Assembly (NCBI RefSeq): GCF_900096955.1
Contig: NZ_FMYL01000002.1
Coordinates: forward strand, 1-64,000
DNA length: 64,000 bases
Source: Acinetobacter boissieri
GTDB lineage: Bacteria > Pseudomonadota > Gammaproteobacteria > Pseudomonadales > Moraxellaceae
Reading direction: 5' to 3'
The position numbers and the translations under genes were made by a program. Every line of letters starts with the position of its first letter. The stretch's first letter is position 1. Positions 27,001 to 36,981 of the stretch are shown here, one piece after another. Under the pieces are notes generated by a model. That model was not told the DNA's origin and searched no databases. It saw only the letters and a list, made by a program, of their open reading frames with translations.

Positions 27001-29058
27001 TTAGTCGCTTATATCACTGTCGTCACTTGGGTTTGAAGCAACCGTAGGTTGTACCGTTGGTGTGACATGACGACCATTTGCTTGTTGACGCCGTGCAGTA
27101 GGGCTATTGGGTAAAATTGCATTTGGATCAGCTTCTAAAATGCGCCCACCACTTGGCAATTGGCTTGGTCGAATCCCTGCGGTCATAAGTCCACCGTTGA
27201 CTTGTTGCGCAGTTGGTTGAATCGGATTGTTTTTACGCTGAACCATCCAGTAATCAAAAATTGGCTTAGCGATGTGTGCAGCAGCGCCACCGTGTCGACC
27301 ATTTTCCCAAATTACAGCAATTGCGATTTCTGGATCTTCGGCAGGGGCAAAGCCTACAAATAAACCATGGTCATATTGCCTGTGTGTCAGTAAAGCTTCG
27401 TTATATTTTTTACCTTGAGCAATACTTTTAACCTGCGCAGTTCCGGTTTTACCTGCAATTTGGTACGCATTGGTACGAATGCTACGTCCTGTACCTTGAT
27501 TAATCACATCAATCATGGCATTACGCATTTTGACCCAGTCTTCGGATGTACCATTAAACTTCACATCACCATCAGGCGCATTAAGTACAGTATGTGGTTT
27601 CGCCCCTTTAACATTGTATAAAACATGAGGGGTAATATGTTTTCCTTGATTAGATACAATGGCTGTTGCCATAGCCAATTGAACAGGAGTCGCTGTAAAT
27701 GCACCTTGGCCAATACTGACAGAAATTGTTTCACCCTTGAGCCATTTCGATTTATACGCTTTCATCTTCCATGCAGGATTTGGATAAATACCAGAACTTT
27801 CACTGGGTAAATCTAAGCCAGTTTTCGCACCAAAACCAAACTGTCGCATCCATTCATTCATGCGATCAATCCCCATTTGATTTGATAATACATAAAAGTA
27901 GGTATCACAAGACTCTTGAATGGCTTTACTCATATTCACAACACCATGGCCTGTTTTTTTCCAATCTCTAAACCGGTGGGAGTCACCAGGGAGTTGAAAA
28001 TAACCCGGATCATGAATGGCTGTGCCCCAATCGACGACACCAAAGTGAATACCACCCAAGCCTTCCATGGGTTTAATGGTTGAGCCGGGAGGGTAAGTCC
28101 CTTGCACAGCACGATTATAAAGCGGTTGGTCAAGATTATCTCTTAAAGAAGCATAATCTGGCCCACTAATACCGGTAACGAACAAGTTTGGATTAAAGCT
28201 TGGGCTAGAGACGAGTGCTAAAATTTCCCCTGTTTTAGGGTTGATGGCAACGACTGCACCACGTTTGCCTGCAAGTTGTTCAGATGCAACCACTTGTAAA
28301 CCATAGTCAATTGACAAATAAAGATCATCACCTTGAGCCGGTTGTTTTCTTCCTAAATGGCGTAAAATATTACCATGTGCATCTGCTTCTACAGATTCAT
28401 TGCCCGGTGTACCATGTAAGAGTGATTCGTATTGGCGTTCAACGCCACTTTTACCAATCAGGTTGGTTCCAGAGTATGAATCCTTATCAATACTTTTGAG
28501 TTCTTTATCATTAATTCGACCAACATAACCAATCACATGCGCAAATAGCTCACCATATGGATAGTAACGCGTCATTTGGGTTTCAATTTGTACGCCTGGA
28601 AATAAATATTTTGCTTCACTAAAACGTGCAATTTCTGCTTCATTTAAATTAAGTTTGAGCGCAACACGTTCGGTTTTTTTTGCCGTTTTAATTCGTGTGG
28701 TAAACTTATCAATATCGTCTGGGCTTAAATTTAAGACAGAGGTAAGACGATTCACAGTATCATCAATATTTTCAACATCTGCTTTGCTTAAAGTTGCAGT
28801 AAATACAGGGTAATTGTCTGCAAGCAAAATACCATTACGATCGTAAATATACCCACGAGTCGGAGGAATTGGCTGTAATCGAATTCTATTGTTATCTGAG
28901 GCGGTGACAAAATCTTGGTGGTGAAAAATCTGTAAGTAAACATAGCGAGAAATTAAAATTGCGAAGCAAAATACCACAATGCCTACAGCGATAAATACAC
29001 GATTCCGATAAATCTTTTTTTCTTGTTGCACATTTTTGAGCGGAAAGTGTTGCTTCAT
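27001..29058 (-). CDS. mrdA: Penicillin-binding protein 2 (peptidoglycan DD-transpeptidase)
   Basis: 685-aa class B PBP for the elongasome, working with RodA in rod-shape wall synthesis. One membrane segment is at ~20-45 (FIAVGIVVFCFAILISRYVY) and a dimerisation domain follows, starting with RGYIYDRNGILLADN. The transpeptidase domain has the active-site Ser in PPGSTIKP (about Ser326), and KTGTAQ at about 536. The C-terminal ~90 residues are Gln/Asn/Pro-rich, a low-complexity tail found in Acinetobacter PBP2. RodA is not adjacent. No resistance mutation can be judged from sequence alone. Confidence 0.95.
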   Translation of the reverse strand: MKQHFPLKNVQQEKKIYRNRVFIAVGIVVFCFAILISRYVYLQIFHHQDFVTASDNNRIRLQPIPPTRGYIYDRNGILLADNYPVFTATLSKADVENIDDTVNRLTSVLNLSPDDIDKFTTRIKTAKKTERVALKLNLNEAEIARFSEAKYLFPGVQIETQMTRYYPYGELFAHVIGYVGRINDKELKSIDKDSYSGTNLIGKSGVERQYESLLHGTPGNESVEADAHGNILRHLGRKQPAQGDDLYLSIDYGLQVVASEQLAGKRGAVVAINPKTGEILALVSSPSFNPNLFVTGISGPDYASLRDNLDQPLYNRAVQGTYPPGSTIKPMEGLGGIHFGVVDWGTAIHDPGYFQLPGDSHRFRDWKKTGHGVVNMSKAIQESCDTYFYVLSNQMGIDRMNEWMRQFGFGAKTGLDLPSESSGIYPNPAWKMKAYKSKWLKGETISVSIGQGAFTATPVQLAMATAIVSNQGKHITPHVLYNVKGAKPHTVLNAPDGDVKFNGTSEDWVKMRNAMIDVINQGTGRSIRTNAYQIAGKTGTAQVKSIAQGKKYNEALLTHRQYDHGLFVGFAPAEDPEIAIAVIWENGRHGGAAAHIAKPIFDYWMVQRKNNPIQPTAQQVNGGLMTAGIRPSQLPSGGRILEADPNAILPNSPTARRQQANGRHVTPTVQPTVASNPSDDSDISD

Positions 29059-29355
29059 TATAGACTACATTATACCGAGGTTGGGGTTTACAAGGGCTCA
29101 CATTCTACCCTAACATCTGCATAATTAACGCGTGTATTTTCTTAAATTATGTAACTATTTGCCAAAAAAGGCTAGGCGTTTTGTGTCTATTTTGCTACAT
29201 TCGGCAAAAATAAGTGAAGCGCGTCAGATTTATACTGACGATGTATCATAAACTGCACAGCTTTTATCTATTAAAAGCTGATATTCTATAAAGATTCTAG
29301 ATTTGGTGGACTTACTTTGGTTAAACATAAGTAAGACACGTTTGAGAGCAGATAC

Positions 29356-30672
29356 ATGTTGGATTATATCAGTCATCTTTGGCATTTATTTTGGCTCAGA
29401 CCAGATCACTGGGCTGTGTTAAGTATTATTCCTGTGACTGCTTTTGTAACATGGATTCATGTGTGGATGGCATTACGCATGGTGTTTTACCCAATTAAGT
29501 TTTGGGGAGTACACCTTGGTCCAATCCCTGTGGGTTGGCAGGGAATTGTGCCACGTAAAGCAGGGCGTATTTCTGGTATTATTACTGACAACACTCTGAA
29601 AAAAATTGGTTCATTGGCTGAATTTTTAGATGCTATGAATCCTAATGAGATGGCAGATATTATTGGCCAACAAATAAATGCTGAGCTTGAACATTTGATT
29701 GATGAGGTGATGTATGAGCGCAATGCAATGTTATGGGAAAATTTACCCTTTGCCATAAAACGCCGTATTTACGAGCATGCACATAAACAACTTCCACAGC
29801 TACTCCATGATTTAGTTATAGATTTGACAGACCATGTCGAAGATTTAGTCGACATGCGGGAAATGGTTGTTCACCAAATGGAAAATGACCGTGAGTTAAT
29901 GGTCAAAATGTTTTTAAAAGTAGGTCAAAAAGAAATTGATTTTATTTGGCACATTAGTGCCTTAATTGGTTGTTTCTTTGGTCTTATACAAATGTTGGTA
30001 TGGTTTATTGTACCATGGCATTTGACAGTGCCTTTTTGGGCGGCGATTTGGGGACTGCTCACCAATTGGATTGCAGTGTGGATGGTATTTAATCCTTTAT
30101 ATCCACATCCTGTAAAATATCCGCAATGTTTTAAACGAACCAAAAATCATGGGTTTCCTTGGCTTGTTCCAATTATACCCCGTATGGCTACGTATAATAT
30201 TCAAGGCGCATTTATTAAACGTCAGGACGAAGTCTCTGATGTTTTTGCTAAAGTTGTGACTGAAGAATTGATTACTTTGAAAACGATTATGACAGAAATG
30301 ATGTATGGTGGACAAAAAGAAAAAACCCGACAAATTGTTAAAAAACATATTAATTATATTACTGATACACCCTTAGTTCGTACGACTCTGCAGTTGTCTT
30401 TAGGGGCGAAAGAATATGCAAAGCTTAAAACGGACTTGATTGACCGCTCAATAGAAATTACGATGGTGCCCGTAAGTGATCCTGCATTTAATGCCAGTCG
30501 CGCCCGTAAAATATTTACGATGTTTAGAGATCGTATTCGTGATCTTAGTCCACATGAGTTTCAAAACTTGTTACGTCCTGCATTTCAAGAGGATGAGTGG
30601 ATTTTAATTGTACTTGGTGGAGTCACAGGCTTCATTGCAGGTACAATACATTTATTTGTTGCTTTTTTGTAA
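29356..30672 (+). CDS. DUF445 family membrane protein
   Basis: 438 aa. Membrane segments are visible at the N-terminus (WAVLSIIPVTAFVTWIHVWM), in the middle (GLIQMLVWFIVPWHLTVPFW) and at the extreme C-terminus (ILIVLGGVTGFIAGTIHLFV). Between them are long charged helices. NWIAVWMVFNPLYPHPVKY, with a FNP(L)YP turn, is typical of DUF445/YheB-like proteins, and the two halves each carry a related motif (WHVWMALRMVFYPIKFWG-like). Function is not established for the family. It is divergent from mrdA across a 297-nt region with two short inverted repeats (CGTCAG..CTGACG and AGCTTTTA..TAAAAGCT) that could be control sites. Confidence 0.8.
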   Translation: MLDYISHLWHLFWLRPDHWAVLSIIPVTAFVTWIHVWMALRMVFYPIKFWGVHLGPIPVGWQGIVPRKAGRISGIITDNTLKKIGSLAEFLDAMNPNEMADIIGQQINAELEHLIDEVMYERNAMLWENLPFAIKRRIYEHAHKQLPQLLHDLVIDLTDHVEDLVDMREMVVHQMENDRELMVKMFLKVGQKEIDFIWHISALIGCFFGLIQMLVWFIVPWHLTVPFWAAIWGLLTNWIAVWMVFNPLYPHPVKYPQCFKRTKNHGFPWLVPIIPRMATYNIQGAFIKRQDEVSDVFAKVVTEELITLKTIMTEMMYGGQKEKTRQIVKKHINYITDTPLVRTTLQLSLGAKEYAKLKTDLIDRSIEITMVPVSDPAFNASRARKIFTMFRDRIRDLSPHEFQNLLRPAFQEDEWILIVLGGVTGFIAGTIHLFVAFL

Positions 30673-30737
30673 TTATATGTCGCTCTACTTTAAATAAATT
30701 GGGGTAGAATGTTTTGGTAAAATTTATTGTTAAATGA

Positions 30738-31397
<660 letters not shown>

Positions 31398-31414
31398 TGT
31401 CTTGACGTCGTATT

Positions 31415-31437
31415 AAAAGAGCCATTTCGGCTCTTTT
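31415..31437 (+). terminator. Rho-independent terminator after adk
   Basis: AAAAGAGCC-ATTTC-GGCTCTTTT, 17 nt after the adk stop codon. Confidence 0.85.
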
Positions 31438-31458
31438 ATCACCAAATGAGCAAACACT

Positions 31459-31635
31459 ATGAAAATTTTATTGATGATATTTGTTGTAGTCAGCTTGATT
31501 GTATTGGTGGGCTTAGCATGGCAAAGCCGTAAAATGCTTAAGCAGGTCGTTGATGAAAATAATAAACGTCCTAAGCAAGTACGAGAACGACAGTTACACC
31601 CAAAATTGCAACAACAGCAAAAAAATAAAAAATAG
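31459..31635 (+). CDS. Small single-pass membrane protein (58 aa)
   Basis: 58 aa, starting MKILLMIFVVVSLIVLVGLA, a single N-terminal membrane helix followed by a strongly basic, Gln-rich cytoplasmic tail (KRPKQVRERQLHPKLQQQQ). The frame runs cleanly from an ATG 22 nt after the adk terminator to a TAG one base before the converging nth stop. I do not recognise a family; the helix plus polybasic tail is plausible for a real small protein. The absence of a strong Shine-Dalgarno before ATG and the lack of comparison data limit confidence. Confidence 0.6.
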   Translation: MKILLMIFVVVSLIVLVGLAWQSRKMLKQVVDENNKRPKQVRERQLHPKLQQQQKNKK

Positions 31636-31636
31636 T

Positions 31637-32305
31637 TTAACTGGCTTTGTTTGCACCAAATTCGAAGCGGTTTGGCCAGCGACATACATCTGCTACAATA
31701 CACTCCCCACATTTTGGCTTTCTGGCAACACAGCAGTAGCGGCCGTGTAAGATTAGCCAATGGTGAGCATCGAGTATAAATTCTTTTGGAATGACTTTAA
31801 TTAAACGGTGTTCCACTTCAAGTACATTTTTCCCAACTGCTAGACCTGTCCGATTACCTACCCGAAAAATATGCGTATCTACAGCCATTGCAGCCTGACC
31901 AAATGCAGTATTGAGTACAACATTGGCTGTTTTACGTCCAACGCCAGGTAGTGCTTCTAGGGCAGTACGGGTATTTGGTACTTCGCTTTGATGTTGCTCA
32001 ATTAAGATTTTACAAGTTTTAATGACATTTTGGGCTTTTGAATTATATAAGCCAATGGTTCTAATATAGTCTTTTAAACCGTCTAGACCTAGAGCATAAA
32101 TTGCTTCAGGTGTATTGGCCACAGGATAAAGTTTGTCTGTGGCTTTGTTCACGCTTATATCGGTGGCTTGAGCTGAAAGCATGACTGCAATTAACAGCTC
32201 AAAATTAGATTGGTAATTTAGTTCAGTTTTAGGCGAGGGGCGCTGTTCTTTGAGTCGTTCAAAGAATACTTGAATTTGTTTCTTGGTCATGTTTTTACTA
32301 CTCAT
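31637..32305 (-). CDS. nth: Endonuclease III (DNA glycosylase/AP lyase)
   Basis: 222-aa bifunctional glycosylase that removes oxidised pyrimidines in base-excision repair. The helix-hairpin-helix is [19 protein letters not shown], containing the catalytic Lys; the catalytic Asp is in [14 protein letters not shown]. The C-terminal [4Fe-4S] ligands have the spacing C-x6-C-x2-C-x5-C in [17 protein letters not shown]. Its ATG overlaps the stop of rsxB by 4 nt, so the two are translationally coupled. Confidence 0.96.
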   Translation of the reverse strand: MSSKNMTKKQIQVFFERLKEQRPSPKTELNYQSNFELLIAVMLSAQATDISVNKATDKLYPVANTPEAIYALGLDGLKDYIRTIGLYNSKAQNVIKTCKILIEQHQSEVPNTRTALEALPGVGRKTANVVLNTAFGQAAMAVDTHIFRVGNRTGLAVGKNVLEVEHRLIKVIPKEFILDAHHWLILHGRYCCVARKPKCGECIVADVCRWPNRFEFGANKAS

Positions 32306-33105
32306 GACAGCGCCTCTATGTGTGTGATTTGATGAATGAGTTGCTCTAATTGCTCACGCTTTTTTAAATCTTCTCGTACACTCAGCTGTTTTTCCAATTT
32401 TTTAATTTGCGTACGTAAGCGAGCCATCTTAATTGTGGTTTGTGGGTCGATGCTCGCTTTTTCTTCAGTGAGTTGTTGGATTTCTATACTAGGCACAGAT
32501 TGAATGTGTTGAGAAAATTCAGCGAATAAACTTGTATTAATTTCCGCTTTAACAATAGGGCCACGCCGTGCAAAGCGTTGTTTTTCTTCACGCTGAATAT
32601 GAGCATAGTATCGACGACGTAAGTCATTTTGTTCGTATAGCTGTTGTTCTAAATTCAGGGTGTTTGTATCTGCAACAAGGTCAATACAGTCAACAGGGCA
32701 TGGGGCGATACACAGCTCACAGCCTGTACATAAATCAGTTAACACACTGTGCATTTGTTTTCCACTGCCTAAAATAGCATCGACAGGGCACGCACTGATA
32801 CATTTAGTGCAACCAATACATTCATCTTCACGAATGACTGCTTTCATGCGCTGAGGTCGGCCATTGGTTTGTACGGGCCAGACACTTTTTAATGCAGTAA
32901 ATTTAGGGCGATTCAAAAGTGTTGCTAAGGCATCGGCAACAGGTTGACCACCAGGAACACACTTATTGGCATCTTCACCCATGCTAACGGCTTGTGCATA
33001 GGGTAAACAGCCATCTCTATGGCCACATAAACCGCATTGGGTTTGTGGGAGTTGGGCATCAATTTGCTGAATGAGGGCGAAGTCTAAACTCATGTGGCTG
33101 GTCAA
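32302..33105 (-). CDS. rsxB: RnfB/RsxB-type iron-sulfur ferredoxin-like protein
   Basis: 267 aa. An N-terminal RnfB-like cluster motif ([17 protein letters not shown], with a later NKCVPGG) is followed by two 4Fe-4S ferredoxin motifs at ~100-150 ([16 protein letters not shown] and [16 protein letters not shown]). The C-terminal third is a charged helical/coiled-coil extension, longer than in E. coli RsxB. The hydrophobic N-terminal anchor of true RnfB is missing and no other rnf/rsx subunits are near, so it acts alone here, perhaps in electron supply to Fe-S enzymes such as Nth. Start could be Met1 or Met5 (position 33093). Confidence 0.88.
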   Translation of the reverse strand: MTSHMSLDFALIQQIDAQLPQTQCGLCGHRDGCLPYAQAVSMGEDANKCVPGGQPVADALATLLNRPKFTALKSVWPVQTNGRPQRMKAVIREDECIGCTKCISACPVDAILGSGKQMHSVLTDLCTGCELCIAPCPVDCIDLVADTNTLNLEQQLYEQNDLRRRYYAHIQREEKQRFARRGPIVKAEINTSLFAEFSQHIQSVPSIEIQQLTEEKASIDPQTTIKMARLRTQIKKLEKQLSVREDLKKREQLEQLIHQITHIEALS

Positions 33106-33180
33106 TGTACTTTAAACGAAGGGATTGTGCATAAAAGTGAAGCATACTGCAAGTGATCATAGCATTAGGTATGAAAATAA

Positions 33181-33207
33181 AAAACCGATGCGACACGCAT
33201 CGGTTTT
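33181..33207 (-). terminator. Rho-independent terminator of fpr
   Basis: A perfect 12-bp stem, AAAACCGATGCG/CGCATCGGTTTT, with an ACA loop, 18 nt downstream of the fpr stop on the minus strand. Both flanks are T-rich in their own direction, so it may also act in the + direction. Confidence 0.85.
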
Positions 33208-33224
33208 AAAGATTAAATTGAAAT

Positions 33225-34004
33225 TTACTTTTCTACAAAAGCACGTTCAATCACGTAGTCACCCATTTCACCCATCCGAGGTGACTCTTTTAAACCATGT
33301 TGATCAAGGAGTGCAGCAACATCTTTTAAAAATGATGGGCTACCACATAACATGGCACGGTCAGTTTCAGGGTTGAAACGTGGCAGACCAATTTTTTCAA
33401 ATATTTCACCACTTTCAATCGCTGTTGTTACACGACCTTGGGTATGAAATTCTTCACGTGTGACGGTTGGGTAGTATACCAATTTGTCTTTAATGCCTAA
33501 TTCTTCAAAAAACTCATGATTTGGTAATTCATTTAAAATGAGATCTTGATACGCCAACTCACTGACAAAACGTGTACCGTGAACAACAATCACTTTTTCG
33601 AAGCGTTCATACGTTTCTGGGTCACGAATAATTGATAAAAATGGTGCAAGCCCAGTACCTGACGATAATAAGTAAAGATTTTTACCAGGTAGTAAATCAT
33701 CATGCACTAATGTGCCTGTTGGTTTTCTTGAGATTAAGATTTCGTCGCCAACTTGTACTTTTTGTAAAATAGAAGTTAGAGGGCCGTTTTGTACTTTAAT
33801 TGAAAAAAATTCAAGTTCTTCTTCGTAGTTGGCACTTGCAATAGAATAAGCACGCATCAGTGGTTTGCCATTGACTTGTAAGCCAATCATTACAAACTGA
33901 CCATTTTTATAACGTAAAGCTTGGTCACGTGTTGTTTTGAAACTAAATAAAGTATCATTCCAATGGTGAACTTCTGTAATACGTTCAACGTTAAAAGCAG
34001 CCAT
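33225..34004 (-). CDS. fpr: Ferredoxin--NADP reductase
   Basis: 259 aa from the ATG at 34004 (MAAFNVERITEV). It is a flavoprotein that exchanges electrons between NADPH and ferredoxin/flavodoxin. FAD-binding RAYSIASANYEEEL lies at ~50-63. The NADP-binding segment is LLSSGTGLAPFLSIIRD and the C-terminal MLCGSPSFLKDVAALL ends in a short VIERAFVEK. Length and motifs match the bacterial Fpr type. It probably supports oxidative-stress and Fe-S metabolism; a stand-alone gene with its own terminator. Confidence 0.93.
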   Translation of the reverse strand: MAAFNVERITEVHHWNDTLFSFKTTRDQALRYKNGQFVMIGLQVNGKPLMRAYSIASANYEEELEFFSIKVQNGPLTSILQKVQVGDEILISRKPTGTLVHDDLLPGKNLYLLSSGTGLAPFLSIIRDPETYERFEKVIVVHGTRFVSELAYQDLILNELPNHEFFEELGIKDKLVYYPTVTREEFHTQGRVTTAIESGEIFEKIGLPRFNPETDRAMLCGSPSFLKDVAALLDQHGLKESPRMGEMGDYVIERAFVEK

Positions 34005-34104
34005 GCAAAAATCCAATTACAAATAATAAATAATACCTGCTATTTTAATCTAAATTCAATGTCTATAAACTGAATATATTTAATGGTCTTTATAAGAAAA
34101 AGTG

Positions 34105-34824
34105 ATGAAAGAATCGGTAGATTTTCCTGTTATTGCCATGATGCGCTCTCCTTTTAAAGAAAAGTTTGGTATACCTAGACAACCAAATTTAGTTGATGTT
34201 CCTTGTTATATTGAATTGATAGCCCCTTATAATGATGCAGCAGCTTTTGATGGTATTGAAGCATTTAGCCATCTATGGTTGTTATGGGTGTTTCACGATA
34301 ATAAAAAGCAACAAGGCTTTAAGCCACAAGTACGTCCACCTCGACTCGGTGGTAACCAAAAAATAGGTGTGTTTGCAACACGCAGTATGTATAGACCTGC
34401 AAATATTGGGTTGTCAGTCGTGAAACTCATGGGGGTAGAACAACAAGACCATGGTATACGTTTATGTGTGACTGGCAGTGATTTATTGGATGGCACACCT
34501 ATTTTAGATATTAAGCCTTATATTACTTATTCAGATGCAGTGCTAGATGCACAGTCTAGCTATGCCGTTGAAGCACCAATTGCAAAGCAGGTTTTTTGGC
34601 ATACACAGGCATTAAATCAGCGTGCAGAATTATTACAACAGCAATATACTTCAGAGCAAGAATTAAAATATGTAGAGCAAGTTTTGGCTTTAGATCCTAA
34701 ACCTGCATATCAAAAAGATATAAATCGTGTGTATGGTCTTCGATTTTCTGATTTAGAAGTGAAGTTTAAAGTGGGTACGCAAGATGTTTTTATTGTTGCT
34801 TTACAGTATGTTGATATGGTGTAA
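34105..34824 (+). CDS. trmO: tRNA (N6-threonylcarbamoyladenosine(37)-N6)-methyltransferase TrmO
   Basis: About 239 aa from ATG 34105 (a GTG lies immediately upstream). A YaeB/TsaA-family SAM-dependent enzyme that methylates t6A37 in tRNA-Thr. Family features: MMRSPFKEKFGIPRQPNLV, EAFSHLWLLWVFH, VRPPRLGGNQKIGVFATRSMYRPANIGLS, and the C-terminal DINRVYGLRFSDLEVKF. Length is standard. Confidence 0.92.
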   Translation: MKESVDFPVIAMMRSPFKEKFGIPRQPNLVDVPCYIELIAPYNDAAAFDGIEAFSHLWLLWVFHDNKKQQGFKPQVRPPRLGGNQKIGVFATRSMYRPANIGLSVVKLMGVEQQDHGIRLCVTGSDLLDGTPILDIKPYITYSDAVLDAQSSYAVEAPIAKQVFWHTQALNQRAELLQQQYTSEQELKYVEQVLALDPKPAYQKDINRVYGLRFSDLEVKFKVGTQDVFIVALQYVDMV

Positions 34825-34899
34825 AGTGTGCTTTATGCCACTGACTTTATTTATTTGGTGATGTAGTATGTGTTTTAAATTATTGAGAGTGTTGCACGT

Positions 34900-36675
34900 A
34901 TGATGGATTCTAAACAACAAACACAATATTCTTTTTTAATTGATTTACAGTGGTCTTTGCAGGCGCTCGTAACTGACGGTTTAATGAGTGAACGAGATAA
35001 AATATTAGTACAAACAACACCACGTAATAAAAATAATATTGCTATGCATCCATTGCAATGGATTGCAACATTTAATATTAAGCATCAGCAAGATCAACAA
35101 CAAATGCTTAATTTAACCGTACTCATGCGCTGGTTAGCAGATAAAAGTGGTTTAGTGTTATTCACCGTTGACCCATTAAATGCGGATGTATCTAACCTAA
35201 CGCAAGTGATGTCGCAAGAGTTTGCTTTTAAAAATAATATCTTAGCAGTTGCTAAAAATACCGAAGAAGTGACTATTGCAACAGATCAGCCATTTTTTAC
35301 AGATTGGCAACGGAGTCTTGAACAAAGCATTAAACCAAAGACCGTTAAGCGTGTTTTGTTAAGCCCTGAGCACTTAAAACGCTATTTGGCTGAGTATTAT
35401 CAGGTCAGTCGTGCTGTTCGTTTTTCAGAGAAAAAACAACAACGATTTGATACCAATAGTGTTGAAGCATTGCTTGAAATTGGCCAGTCCAATCAACCAG
35501 ATGCAAATGATCAACATATTGTAAAATTAGTTGATTGGGTTTTAGAGTTTGCCTTTGAACAGGGGGCAAGTGATATTCATTTAGAGCCTCGTAAAGAAAA
35601 AAGCAATATAAGGTTTCGTATAGATGGTATTTTGCATACCATTTACCAAATGCCAAGTAATACCATGACAGCAGTCATTGCTCGAATTAAAATTTTAGGT
35701 CGTATGAATGTGGCAGAAAAACGAAAACCACAAGATGGCCGTTTAAAAACTAGAACTACAAAAGGCTTAGAAACAGAGCTTAGACTGGCAACGTTACCTA
35801 CAGCATTTGGCGAAAAAATGGTTATGCGTGTTTTTGACCCAGAGGTATTGGTACGTGGTTTTGAACAGTTGGGTTTCGATCGAAACTTGCATCAACAATG
35901 GCAAGAAATGACTAAAAATACTCATGGTATTATTTTGGTGACTGGGCCAACAGGTTCGGGTAAAACCACAACGTTATATTCATCATTGAAGCATTTAGCC
36001 ACAGAAGAAGTGAACGTCTGTACGATTGAAGACCCGATTGAAATGATTGAAGACAGCTTTAATCAGATGCAAGTCAATACAGGAATTGATTTGGGTTTTG
36101 TTGATGGTATACGTGCACTGATGCGACAAGATCCAGATGTTATTATGGTGGGGGAGATTCGTGACCAAGATACAGCAGATATGGCTGTGCAAGCAGCACT
36201 TACAGGCCATTTAGTATTATCGACCTTGCACACCAACGATGCGCCATCAAGCTTGATGCGATTGAACGATTTGGGTGTGCAACCATTCTTAACGGCTTCA
36301 ACTTTATTGGGTGTATTGGCACAGCGTTTATTACGTACACTATGTCCTAAATGCAAAACACAAACTGCAGTAGATGTTCAAGCATGGCAAAAACTTACTT
36401 CAGGTTATACTGTAACGGTTCCTACCTTGGCATATAGTGCGGTTGGTTGTGAAGCTTGCCGTTATACAGGGTATAAAGGTCGTATGGGCGTTTATGAGTT
36501 TATGCCAGTTTCTTTAGCAATTAAACACATGATTAGCGAAGATGAGCCACTGTCGCGAATTCGTCATCAGGCAAAATTAGATGGTGTAGAGCCACTAAGA
36601 ATTGCAGGTGCTCGAAAAGTTATGCAAGGCATAACCTCTATAGATGAAGTCTTACGTGTTGTACCTCTGACTTAA
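34900..36675 (+). CDS. gspE: Type II secretion/type IV pilus-family ATPase, GspE-like
   Basis: 591 aa secretion traffic ATPase. An N-terminal ~190-residue GspE-N/PilB-like domain is followed by the ATPase core: ASDIHLEPR, Walker A GPTGSGKTTT at about residue 349, Asp box TIEDPIEM, Walker B VIMVGEIRDQDTADM and the His box TGHLVLSTLHTNDA. A zinc-type tetracysteine is near the end (CPKCKTQ and CEACRYTGYKG), as in GspE. In Acinetobacter the general secretion genes are scattered, so an isolated gspE is expected. PilB is the alternative; PilB genes usually neighbour pilC and pilD, which are absent here. Confidence 0.85.
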   Translation: MMDSKQQTQYSFLIDLQWSLQALVTDGLMSERDKILVQTTPRNKNNIAMHPLQWIATFNIKHQQDQQQMLNLTVLMRWLADKSGLVLFTVDPLNADVSNLTQVMSQEFAFKNNILAVAKNTEEVTIATDQPFFTDWQRSLEQSIKPKTVKRVLLSPEHLKRYLAEYYQVSRAVRFSEKKQQRFDTNSVEALLEIGQSNQPDANDQHIVKLVDWVLEFAFEQGASDIHLEPRKEKSNIRFRIDGILHTIYQMPSNTMTAVIARIKILGRMNVAEKRKPQDGRLKTRTTKGLETELRLATLPTAFGEKMVMRVFDPEVLVRGFEQLGFDRNLHQQWQEMTKNTHGIILVTGPTGSGKTTTLYSSLKHLATEEVNVCTIEDPIEMIEDSFNQMQVNTGIDLGFVDGIRALMRQDPDVIMVGEIRDQDTADMAVQAALTGHLVLSTLHTNDAPSSLMRLNDLGVQPFLTASTLLGVLAQRLLRTLCPKCKTQTAVDVQAWQKLTSGYTVTVPTLAYSAVGCEACRYTGYKGRMGVYEFMPVSLAIKHMISEDEPLSRIRHQAKLDGVEPLRIAGARKVMQGITSIDEVLRVVPLT

Positions 36676-36795
36676 TTTTTGTGATAGAGGTAATCTTTTG
36701 TGGGTAAAATGAGATTGTATTATATTTTACACTTGTAAATATAAACTATACAATTATAATACATTTCGTTTTATAGTATAAAAAGATGAACGAGA

Positions 36796-36981
36796 ATGAC
36801 TTTTATAAAGTATACAAAACGTGCGAGTTTTTATTGTATTTTGCTATGTATAACAACCCATTTTACCTATGCAAGTACATTCAAAACGTACACAGAAGAA
36901 AGTAATCAATTTCGCGGGGCAATGAATTTAGAAAATACAGAGACTTTCCCTGCTAAACTCAAAGAGAAAGAAACAGGCTAA
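36796..36981 (+). CDS. Small putative secreted protein abutting an IS remnant
   Basis: 61 aa with a plausible signal peptide (FYCILLCITTHFTYA, cleavage before STFKT) and a short polar mature part (NQFRGAMNLENTETFPAK). No family is recognised. Its stop codon coincides with the end of the IS630 transposase remnant on the other strand, so the C-terminus may have been created or truncated by the insertion or by a deletion at the IS end. The ribosome-binding site is weak. Confidence 0.4.
   Translation: MTFIKYTKRASFYCILLCITTHFTYASTFKTYTEESNQFRGAMNLENTETFPAKLKEKETG

Noticed and set aside
32302..33105. Complete Rnf/Rsx electron-transport complex
   Set aside because: Only the B-type subunit is present; flanking genes are nth and fpr and the usual membrane subunits are absent.
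34900..36675. PilB of type IV pili
   Set aside because: No pilC, pilD or other pilus genes adjacent; an isolated gene with this tetracysteine fits GspE better, though this is not certain.
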